A stretch of DNA of 7,523 bases from Gammaproteobacteria bacterium. Lineage in GTDB: Bacteria; Pseudomonadota; Gammaproteobacteria; Steroidobacterales; Steroidobacteraceae. A program made the translations under genes and the position numbers. The DNA lies in the NCBI GenBank assembly GCA_003156695.1, contig PMHN01000110.1, positions 1-7,523 of the forward strand, read 5' to 3'. Shown piece after piece: positions 1-5,747 of the stretch; position 1 is the stretch's first letter, and each line of letters opens with the position of its first letter. The notes under the pieces are model-generated. The model worked only from the letters and a program-made list of their open reading frames with translations, was not told the DNA's origin and did no database searches.

Positions 1-638
1 GTCTTGCCGACGCCGGGCTCGCCGATCAGGACGGGATTGTTCTTGGTACGCCGCGCCAGCACCTGGATGGTGCGCCGGATCTCCTCATCGCGGCCGATCA
101 CTGGATCAAGCTTGCCCGAGGCGGCGCGCGCGGTGAGATCGATGGTGTATTTCTCGAGCGCGCCGCGCTGCTCTTCGGCATTGGGGTCGGAGACGGTCTC
201 CCCGCCGCGCACTTCGTCGATCGCCTTCTCGACCGCACCGCGCACGACGCCGGCATCCTTCAGGATGCGCGCGAGAGGCCCTTTGTCCTCGAAGGCGGCG
301 AGCACGAAAAGCTCGCTCGAAATATATTGATCGCCGCGCTTCTGTGCGAGCTTGTCGGTGATGTTGAGGAGGCGCCCGAGATCGTTCGAGGCATGGATCT
401 CGCCCGGCGTGCCCTCGACCTTCGGCAGCTTATCGAGGTATGCGCCCAACTCGGAGCGCAGCTTATTGACGTCTGCACCTGCCTTCATGAGCAGCGGCCG
501 CACGGTGCCGCCGCTACTGTCGAGGAGCGCCAGCATCACATGGGCGGGCTCCATAATCTGATGATCACGCCCGAGCGCCAGTGACTGCGCATCGGCGAGC
601 GCCGCTTGAAATTTGGCCGTGAGTTTGTCCTGTCGCAT
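1..638 (-). CDS. clpB: ClpB protein disaggregase, N-terminal part (cut by window edge)
   Basis: ClpB is a cytoplasmic AAA+ Hsp100 chaperone that works with DnaK/DnaJ/GrpE to pull apart aggregated proteins using ATP. The visible 212 codons, starting [18 protein letters not shown], align without gaps of note to E. coli ClpB. They cover the N-terminal Clp repeat domain (about residues 5-145), the linker with the KYTIDLT motif (about 160-166), the [20 protein letters not shown] segment, and the first Walker A, GEPGVGKT, at about residues 205-212, where the window ends. The first AAA domain beyond this, the coiled-coil M domain and AAA2 lie outside. The ATG at 636-638 gives the same N-terminus as E. 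coli; only a weak GGGTTGGGA stretch serves as ribosome binding site. The gene follows the ZIP gene by 16 bases, so it could be read through from it. I see no heat-shock (sigma-32) promoter in the 80 bases upstream. No frameshift is seen. Confidence 0.96.
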   Translation of the reverse strand, partial: MRQDKLTAKFQAALADAQSLALGRDHQIMEPAHVMLALLDSSGGTVRPLLMKAGADVNKLRSELGAYLDKLPKVEGTPGEIHASNDLGRLLNITDKLAQKRGDQYISSELFVLAAFEDKGPLARILKDAGVVRGAVEKAIDEVRGGETVSDPNAEEQRGALEKYTIDLTARAASGKLDPVIGRDEEIRRTIQVLARRTKNNPVLIGEPGVGK

Positions 639-654
639 TTGATATCCCAACCCT

Positions 655-1428
655 TCAGTCGCGTCCGATCCAGGCGATGAGCCCAATGCCTAAGCTGATG
701 AGCAGTACCTGGGCTACGCTCGCCGCCACATCCGCGCGGCGGTGCAGGCCCGGAATGAGATCCGCCATGGCCACGTAGAGCAGACTCGCCGCCGCGATGG
801 CGACGGCGTACGGCAGCACGCCCAGCGCCTCGCCGAGGGCGAAGTACGCCAGGATGCCGCCCAGGATCGATGTAAGGCTCGAGAAGAGATTTAACAAGAG
901 CGCGCGGCCGCGCGACATGCCGGAATTAAGGAGCACGGCGAAGCTTCCGACCTCCTGGGGGATCTCGTGCACGATGACGGCGATGCCCGTCACCACCCCG
1001 AGCTGCGTGCTCGTCATGAAGGCCGCCGCAATCAGCACCCCGTCGAGCGCGTTATGGATGCCATCTCCCAGGAGCACGACCATGGCCGACGCCTTGTCAC
1101 GATGCAGCTGCAAGAGATCAGGGTCGTGAAATTCGCCCTCATGCGAATGGCGCCACAACATGAGCTTCTCGAGGATGAAGAAGAGGAGGATGCCTGCGGT
1201 GACGGCGAGTCCGACCGCCTCCCCGTGCGCGGGACCGGCGCGTTCCAGGGCCTCGGGCAGTAGCCCTAAGAGCGCAGCGCCTAGGAGCGCTCCCGTTGCG
1301 AAGCTTACGAGGTGCGGCAGGAAGCGGCTGCGGGTCGCCGCCGGCAGGAGGAGCACGGCGCCGGCGACTGCGGCGCTCGCGATGCCGCCCAGGGTCGTGA
1401 AGGCGAGGATCGAGGCTAATACGCTCAA
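655..1428 (-). CDS. ZIP-family divalent metal transporter
   Basis: This 257-residue inner-membrane protein belongs to the ZIP (Zrt/Irt-like) family, which moves zinc, iron or manganese toward the cytoplasm. Eight hydrophobic segments are visible at about residues 3-28, 37-57, 70-91, 115-138, 144-167, 178-198, 203-222 and 236-254. The two signature metal-binding helices are intact: HNALDG (H125, N126, D129) in segment 4 and HEIPQE (H154, E155, E159) in segment 5. The loop between segments 3 and 4 is short and mildly histidine/acid-rich ([17 protein letters not shown], about 93-109), as expected of a metal-sensing or metal-capturing loop. The start is TTG at 1426-1428: an in-frame TAG lies three codons upstream and no ATG or GTG precedes the first membrane segment. 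The AGAAGAG before it is close to the start. Metal specificity cannot be read from sequence, so I do not call it zupT. The gene sits between pgeF and clpB, where E. coli has no gene. Confidence 0.9.
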   Translation of the reverse strand: MSVLASILAFTTLGGIASAAVAGAVLLLPAATRSRFLPHLVSFATGALLGAALLGLLPEALERAGPAHGEAVGLAVTAGILLFFILEKLMLWRHSHEGEFHDPDLLQLHRDKASAMVVLLGDGIHNALDGVLIAAAFMTSTQLGVVTGIAVIVHEIPQEVGSFAVLLNSGMSRGRALLLNLFSSLTSILGGILAYFALGEALGVLPYAVAIAAASLLYVAMADLIPGLHRRADVAASVAQVLLISLGIGLIAWIGRD

Positions 1429-1460
1429 GCTCTTCTACTTAGTTCCGGCGGGCGCGAATT

Positions 1461-1469
1461 ATCCTAGCA
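1461..1469 (-). promoter_or_regulatory. possible extended -10 promoter for the ZIP gene
   Basis: Read on the minus strand this is TGCTAGGAT, an extended -10 element (TGn followed by a hexamer matching TATAAT at four of six positions). It lies just after the pgeF stop codon's end of the gap, about 33 bases before the ZIP start, which would leave a leader of about 25 bases. No recognisable -35 hexamer is found at 16-18 bases upstream, which extended -10 promoters can do without. It would let the transporter be expressed separately from rluD-pgeF. I see no Zur- or Fur-like palindrome near it. Confidence 0.3.
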
Positions 1470-1472
1470 TGC

Positions 1473-2264
1473 TCACGGAGCCCGCCCGGGCGGCATCCCT
1501 CCCAGCCAGATGAGTGCCGCCATGCGCCCGCAGCGGCCGTCTCGCCGGTAGGAAAAAAAGCGCTGCGGATCAGCATGCGTACACACGCCGCCGCCATACA
1601 CCGCGGACACTCCAAGCGCGCCCAGGCGCAGGCGCGCCAGCTCAAAAAGGTCGCATTGCCAGCGGCCGCGCGGATTGGCGCTGAATGCCGCCGCTGCACC
1701 CGAATCGCGTCTGACGAAGGCGTCGCGCACCTCGCTCCCCACTTCGAAGTGCTGTGGCCCGATCGCCGGACCCAGCCACGCGAGGAGTTGCACGGGCTGG
1801 GTGGCGAGCCGCCTGAGCGTCGCTTCCAGCACACCCGCCGCGAGCCCCCGCCAGCCGGCGTGTGCCGCGGCGACGCAGGAGCCGTCCCGGGAGGCAAGCA
1901 GCACCGGCATGCAGTCCGCGACCTGCACTACGCACACCCGTCGCGGCTGCCGCGTGAAGACCGCGTCGGCCGGGGCACCGGGCGCGGCATCCGCTGCGGG
2001 CGCGTCGAGATCCGCGACCTCGGTCCCGTGAACCTGCTCGATCCACGCGGGCTCGGAGGGCAGTTGCAGCCCCTCGCGCACCCGCAGGCGATTCTCACGC
2101 ACGGCATCGGGCAGATCGCCGACATGGACGCCAACGTTCAGCGAACCAAAGGGCGCGGGACTTACGCCGCCAGAGCGCAGCGTGAACGCGGCGCGCACGA
2201 GCGCCGGCGCCGGCCAGTCGGGCACCAGGATCTGCAGCGCGCCGGCCGGGGACGCTGAACTCAC
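1473..2264 (-). CDS. pgeF: PgeF/YfiH family protein (multicopper-oxidase-like laccase domain; peptidoglycan editing factor)
   Basis: This 263-residue cytoplasmic protein is of the YfiH/DUF152 family. E. coli YfiH (PgeF) corrects muropeptide precursors in which L-serine replaces L-alanine; homologues have also been described as polyphenol oxidases or purine nucleoside phosphorylase-like enzymes. The three conserved metal ligands are all present: H79 in EQVHG, C118 in ADCMPV and H135 in AAAHAGWRG. Other family blocks include RSGGVSPAPFGSLNVGVHVGD (about 30-50), LAWLGPAIGP and FFSYRRDGRCGRMAALIWL near the end. It ends with about eight residues (GGMPPGRAP) beyond the E. coli C-terminus. I chose the GTG at 2262-2264, which overlaps the rluD stop codon as GTGA and has GAGAAAG upstream; the open frame continues to 2693 only as a shadow of rluD. 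The overlap implies translational coupling to rluD, as in the conserved rluD-yfiH pair. Confidence 0.94.
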   Translation of the reverse strand: MSSASPAGALQILVPDWPAPALVRAAFTLRSGGVSPAPFGSLNVGVHVGDLPDAVRENRLRVREGLQLPSEPAWIEQVHGTEVADLDAPAADAAPGAPADAVFTRQPRRVCVVQVADCMPVLLASRDGSCVAAAHAGWRGLAAGVLEATLRRLATQPVQLLAWLGPAIGPQHFEVGSEVRDAFVRRDSGAAAAFSANPRGRWQCDLFELARLRLGALGVSAVYGGGVCTHADPQRFFSYRRDGRCGRMAALIWLGGMPPGRAP

Positions 2265-3208
2265 GAACGATCTTTCTCGAGGGCGGCGATGAGGCCCTGC
2301 ATGTCGGCAGGCAGCGGCGCCTCCCATGTCATGTCGCGTCCGGTCACCGGATGACGCAGCTTGAGGCGTGCGGCGTGCAGCGCCTGGCGCGGAAACGCCG
2401 TGAGCTCGGCCGCCAGCTGCAGGGAGCTGCCTGCCGGAATCCGGCGGCGCCCGCCGTACACGGGGTCGCCAACGAGTGGAAATCCGGCGTGCGCGAGGTG
2501 CACACGGATCTGGTGAGTGCGGCCGGTTTCGAGCTCGACGCGCACCAGGGTGTGGGCCCGGAAGCGCCTGGCGATGCGGTAGTGGGTCACCGACTCGCGC
2601 CCGTCGGCGCGCACCGCCATGCGGGTGCGCTGGGTGCGGTGACGCGCGATGGGCTGGTCGATGGTGCCGCCCCCGGTCATGACGCCCGTGCAAACCGCCA
2701 GGTACTCGCGACCAATCTCGCGTGCGGCCAGGGCGGCGACGAGCGCGGTGTGCGCCTCGGGCGTGCGCGCGACCACCAGCAGTCCGCTCGTGTCCTTGTC
2801 GAGCCGGTGCACAAGACCGGCACGCGGCACCAGGCTGAGCTTCGGATCAAGCGCGAGCAGCGCATTCAGCAGCGTGTGCCGCGGGTTACCGGCGCCCGGG
2901 TGCACGACCAGGCCCGCGGGCTTGTTAATGACCAGTAGGGAGCGGTCCCTGAAGACCACGTCCACCGGCAGCGCCTCGGCGGCAGCAGCAGTTTGCGCCG
3001 GCAGCCGGGCTTCGATCCGCACCTGCTCACCGCCGAGGACCTTGTCCTTGGGCCGCAGGGCGCGACCCTCTACCTGCACTGCGCCAGACTCGATCCATTG
3101 CCTGACGCGCGCGCGCGAGTACTGGGGCAACGCCCGCGCCAGGGCCTGGTCAAAGCGCAGGCCGAGCGCCTCGGGGGGCAGGGTGAGTGCGTGAGAGCGG
3201 AACTCCAC
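2261..3208 (-). CDS. rluD: 23S rRNA pseudouridine(1911/1915/1917) synthase RluD
   Basis: RluD converts three uridines of helix 69 in 23S rRNA to pseudouridine, a step needed for normal ribosome assembly and termination. The 315-residue product has an N-terminal S4 RNA-binding domain (about residues 15-75, with SRARVRQWIESGAVQVEG) and an RsuA/RluA-type catalytic domain (about 82-300). The catalytic aspartate is D137 in GLVHRLDKDTSGL, matching D139 of E. coli. Other family motifs are INKPAGLVVHPGAGN, REYLAV, ETGRTHQIRVHLAH and PLVGDPVYGG. The GTG at 3206-3208 is chosen because it reproduces the E. coli N-terminus within one residue; a second in-frame GTG 18 codons upstream would add an unconserved stretch and pass through the promoter. 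A GGAA sits six bases before the GTG but is held in an inverted repeat (separate entry). It is divergent from bamD and leads pgeF. Confidence 0.95.
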   Translation of the reverse strand: MEFRSHALTLPPEALGLRFDQALARALPQYSRARVRQWIESGAVQVEGRALRPKDKVLGGEQVRIEARLPAQTAAAAEALPVDVVFRDRSLLVINKPAGLVVHPGAGNPRHTLLNALLALDPKLSLVPRAGLVHRLDKDTSGLLVVARTPEAHTALVAALAAREIGREYLAVCTGVMTGGGTIDQPIARHRTQRTRMAVRADGRESVTHYRIARRFRAHTLVRVELETGRTHQIRVHLAHAGFPLVGDPVYGGRRRIPAGSSLQLAAELTAFPRQALHAARLKLRHPVTGRDMTWEAPLPADMQGLIAALEKDRS

Positions 3209-3220
3209 AGGCAGTTCCGC
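3197..3220 (-). promoter_or_regulatory. perfect inverted repeat/hairpin around the rluD start codon
   Basis: In the rluD message the arms GCGGAACT (3220-3213) and AGTTCCGC (3204-3197) are perfectly complementary over eight base pairs, with an eight-base loop (GCCTGTGG). The GTG start codon at 3208-3206 lies inside the loop and the only Shine-Dalgarno-like bases (GGAA) lie in the 5' arm. The fold could limit ribosome access to rluD. As DNA, the same palindrome is centred about 49 bases upstream of the expected bamD transcription start, so it could instead be an operator. The symmetry is seen directly; any function is inference, and one or two such repeats are expected by chance in a window this long. 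Confidence 0.45.
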
Positions 3221-3221
3221 G

Positions 3222-3250
3222 GTCGGAAGGCCCGACGGATTCGCTATACT
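3222..3250. promoter_or_regulatory. divergent rluD/bamD promoter region
   Basis: The 86 bases between rluD and bamD hold a rightward -10-like TATACT (3245-3250, five of six matches) with only a weak -35 candidate (TCGGAA, 3223-3228, spacer 16). On the other strand TATAGC (3248-3243, four of six) overlaps it, with a weak -35 candidate TTCGCG at 3272-3267. The two -10 elements share the TATA core, so polymerase could not occupy both at once. A five-bp inverted repeat GTCGG/CCGAC (3222-3226 and 3232-3236) lies beside them and would form the very 5' end of a rluD transcript starting near 3236. This is the only gene-free stretch large enough for a main promoter. Confidence 0.45.
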
Positions 3251-3275
3251 CGGTGGATTCACACGGCGCGAAGCC

Positions 3276-3284
3276 AAAGAAAGG
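3276..3284 (+). promoter_or_regulatory. bamD ribosome binding site
   Basis: AAAGAAAGG is a purine-rich Shine-Dalgarno stretch ending ten bases before the bamD ATG at 3295. It supports that ATG over the longer open frame that begins at 3187 inside the rluD start region. Confidence 0.5.
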
Positions 3285-3294
3285 TCCCTTCCAG

Positions 3295-4101
3295 ATGTTC
3301 CTGACCGGTCCGGTGCGCGGCGGCGTGGCCGCGTTGTGTGTCGTTCTGCTTGCCGTTTCGGTATCCGGGTGCGCTGCGCACCGGGAGAAAGTGGCCAAGA
3401 AAGCGACTCCCGAGTCGCTCTACAAGAAAGCACACCACGATCTCGAAACCTATAACTTTAACTCCGCCATCAAGGGCTACGAGGCGCTCACGGCGCGCTT
3501 CCCGTTCACCGATGAAGCGCGGCAGGCGCGGCTCGATATCATTTATGCATATTACCGCGCCGGTGAAGGGGAGTCCGCGACCGATGCGGCCGAGACCTTC
3601 ATCCGTGAGAATCCAACTCACCCGCGCGTGGACTACGCCTGGTATCTGAAGGGCCTGGTGGAGTACGAGAAACAGCCCAATGCGATCGAACGGCTGTTCC
3701 ACGCCGATTTGAGCAAGCGGCCGCCCAGCAATGCCCGCAAGTCATTCGCCGCCTTCAAGACCGTGGTGGAGCAGTACCCGAAGAGTGACTACGCCTACGA
3801 TTCCCTGCAGCGCATGGTGTACCTGCGCAACCGGCTCGCCAGCTACGAAGTGCACGTCGCGCGCTATTACTTCAAGCGCGGCGCCTACGTCGCGGCGGCA
3901 CAGCGCGCCAAGGGCGCGATCGAGCAGTACGACGGCGCACCGGCCGTGCGCGAGGCGCTCGAGATCATGATGCAGTGCTATGACCACATGAAACTTCCAG
4001 AACTCGCCGCGCAGACCCGCGAGGTGTACGGCGCCAACTACGGGGGCGACACGCGCACCACGCAGGCCGAGGCCAGGCGGCACTGGTGGGAGCTGTGGTA
4101 G
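3295..4101 (+). CDS. bamD: Outer membrane protein assembly factor BamD (lipoprotein)
   Basis: BamD is an essential periplasmic lipoprotein of the BAM complex that, with BamA, folds beta-barrel proteins into the outer membrane. The 268-residue product starts with a lipoprotein signal peptide (residues 1-25, hydrophobic VAALCVVLLAVSV) and a lipobox VSGC with the lipidated cysteine at 26. Five TPR-type repeats follow from about residue 40. Conserved BamD stretches include ESLYKKAHHDLETYNFNSAI, RFPFTDEARQARLDIIYAYY, FIRENPTHPRVDYAWYLKGL, ARKSFAAFKTVVEQYPKSDYA and VARYYFKRGAYVAAAQRAKG. It is about 23 residues longer than E. coli BamD (245), partly from a C-terminus unlike E. coli's that ends in the tryptophan-rich HWWELW. 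The ATG at 3295 directly precedes a proper signal peptide and follows a Shine-Dalgarno stretch. It diverges from rluD, as in E. coli, and converges on nadE. Confidence 0.95.
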   Translation: MFLTGPVRGGVAALCVVLLAVSVSGCAAHREKVAKKATPESLYKKAHHDLETYNFNSAIKGYEALTARFPFTDEARQARLDIIYAYYRAGEGESATDAAETFIRENPTHPRVDYAWYLKGLVEYEKQPNAIERLFHADLSKRPPSNARKSFAAFKTVVEQYPKSDYAYDSLQRMVYLRNRLASYEVHVARYYFKRGAYVAAAQRAKGAIEQYDGAPAVREALEIMMQCYDHMKLPELAAQTREVYGANYGGDTRTTQAEARRHWWELW

Positions 4102-4114
4102 CCGGCCTCGCGCG

Positions 4115-5743
4115 TCAGCGCCGGTAGCCGCTGGTAATCGGATAGCGCCAGTCGCGCCCGAAGGCGCGGCGGCTGACGCGCACACCGGGTGGTGCTTGCC
4201 GCCGCTTGTATTCGTTGCGCTTCACCAGGTCCAGCACTCGCCCGATGGTCGCACGATCGAAGCCCCGCGCCTCGATCTCGTCCACCGACAGATCCTCCTC
4301 GATGAACGCCTCCAGGATCGGATCGAGCACCTCATAAGGAGGCAGCGAGTCGGAATCTTTCTGCTCGTGGCGCAGCTCCGCGGACGGTGCACGCTCGATG
4401 ACGCGCGCAGGGATAGCGCGCCCGAGTGAATTGCGGTAGTGCGCCAGGCGATACACCAGCAACTTGCTGCAGTCCTTGATCGGCGCAAAACCGCCCGCCA
4501 TGTCCCCGTAGAGCGTTGCATAGCCCACCGCCATCTCGCTCTTGTTGCCGGTCGTCAGCAGCATCTTCCCCGTCTTGTTGGAGATGCCCATGAGGATCAG
4601 CATGCGGCAGCGTGACTGAATGTTCTCCTCGGCAGAATCGGCGCTCTTGCCGGCAAACTCATCGCGCAGCGCGCCGAGCGTCGCCGTAAACATGCCCTCG
4701 ATCGAAATGACGCTGCTTTTGACGCCCAGCACGCGCGCCTGCTCGGCCGCATCCTCCAGACTCATGGAGGAGGTGTAGCGCGACGGCATCATGACAGCGT
4801 GCACGCGCTCGGCGCCGATGGCATCCACTGCGATGGCGAGGGTGAGCGCCGAGTCGATGCCGCCGGAGAGCCCCACGACGACGCCGGGAAAGCCATGCTT
4901 CGTGACGTAGTCGCGCACGCCCAGAACGAGCGCGCGATACACGCTCTCCTCATCGGAGAGCTCCGGGGCGATGGTCGAGGCGAGCGGCATCACGCGACCC
5001 GCCGCATCGCGCGTGAATTCCGTAAGGTACGTGCCCTCGAGAAACGCGGGCGCCCGTGCCACGACGACTCCGTTCGCGTCCATGCTGAATGAGTTGCCGT
5101 CGAAGACGAGCTCATCCTGGCCGCCCACGCGGTTGACGTACGCGACCGGCAGCTGCACTTCCTGCACATGCGCGCGCACCACCTCTTCGCGCTCGCGCTG
5201 CTTATGGATCTCGTAGGGGGAGGCATTGCTCACGACCAGGAGCTCCGCTCCCGCCGAACGCGTCATCTGGGCAGCCTCGGGGCTCCAGATGTCCTCGCAG
5301 ATCAATAGTCCGACGCGAAAGCCCTGGCAGTCGACCACCGTCGGCTGCGCACCCGGACGAAAGTAGCGCTTCTCGTCAAAGACCTTGTAGTTCGGCAGCT
5401 CGCTCTTTCTGTGATTGGCCGCGATGATGCCGCCCGAGATGAGCGCGGCGGAGTTGTAGATGTCGCGGCCGCTGTACTCCGGATAGCCCACGACGACCGA
5501 TGCCGAGCCGATCTCGTAGCGCAGCCGCTCGAGGGCCGCCTCAATCTGGCGGCGAAAGCCGCGATGAAAGAGCAGGTCCTCGGGCGGATAGCCCGAGAGC
5601 GCAAGCTCCGGGAAGACGACGAGGTCCGCGGCGAGCTGCGCGTGCGCGCGCCGCGCAGTGCTGACGATGCGCGCGGTATTGCCCTGCACGTCGCCGACCA
5701 AAAGATCGATCTGGGCGAGCGCAACCTTCAAAGAGCTCTTCAC
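4115..5743 (-). CDS. nadE: Glutamine-dependent NAD+ synthetase
   Basis: This 542-residue cytoplasmic enzyme performs the last step of NAD biosynthesis: amidation of nicotinate adenine dinucleotide using ATP and ammonia taken from glutamine. The N-terminal nitrilase-type glutaminase domain (about residues 5-255) has the full catalytic triad: E46 in FPELALSGYPPEDLL, K113 in HRKSELPNY and C149 in LLICEDIW. The C-terminal synthetase domain (about 265-540) has the PP-loop SGGIDS at 293-298, TTGNKSEMAVGYATLYGDMAGGFAPIKD in its parts, and RAPSAELRHEQKDSDSLPPYEVLD. Size and order fit the short bacterial glutamine-dependent form, not the ammonia-only E. coli type. The start is uncertain: GTG at 5743 (four bases after sucD's stop) or TTG at 5731, which has AAGAG just upstream and yields KVALAQIDLLVGD directly after the start; the open frame to 6103 is sucD shadow. 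Translation is probably coupled to sucD. Its 3' end faces bamD across 13 bases. Confidence 0.95.
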   Translation of the reverse strand: MKSSLKVALAQIDLLVGDVQGNTARIVSTARRAHAQLAADLVVFPELALSGYPPEDLLFHRGFRRQIEAALERLRYEIGSASVVVGYPEYSGRDIYNSAALISGGIIAANHRKSELPNYKVFDEKRYFRPGAQPTVVDCQGFRVGLLICEDIWSPEAAQMTRSAGAELLVVSNASPYEIHKQREREEVVRAHVQEVQLPVAYVNRVGGQDELVFDGNSFSMDANGVVVARAPAFLEGTYLTEFTRDAAGRVMPLASTIAPELSDEESVYRALVLGVRDYVTKHGFPGVVVGLSGGIDSALTLAIAVDAIGAERVHAVMMPSRYTSSMSLEDAAEQARVLGVKSSVISIEGMFTATLGALRDEFAGKSADSAEENIQSRCRMLILMGISNKTGKMLLTTGNKSEMAVGYATLYGDMAGGFAPIKDCSKLLVYRLAHYRNSLGRAIPARVIERAPSAELRHEQKDSDSLPPYEVLDPILEAFIEEDLSVDEIEARGFDRATIGRVLDLVKRNEYKRRQAPPGVRVSRRAFGRDWRYPITSGYRR

Positions 5744-5747
5744 GGCG

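Noticed and set aside
1482..1493. Perfect 12-base palindrome CCGCCCGGGCGG at the end of pgeF
   Set aside because: It is pure G/C in a coding stretch (MPPGRA) and such palindromes are common by chance at this base composition.
2265..2693. N-terminal extension of pgeF to 2693
   Set aside because: The extra residues are a low-complexity Arg/His/Pro-rich frame shadow of rluD; homology to YfiH begins just after the GTG at 2264.
3209..3433. N-terminal extension of rluD to 3433
   Set aside because: It would run through the divergent promoter and the bamD signal-peptide region; the E. coli RluD N-terminus aligns to the GTG at 3208.
4101..4130. CCGGC/GCCGG hairpin and an 8-base direct repeat (GGTAGCCG) between bamD and nadE, as a bidirectional terminator
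   Set aside because: The stem is only five base pairs with a 13-base loop, and no T-run follows on either strand. No intrinsic terminator can be supported here.
5731..5740. Palindrome AAGAGCTCTT between the two possible nadE starts
   Set aside because: Ten bases with a SacI-type core is within chance; there is no repeat or second copy to suggest an operator.
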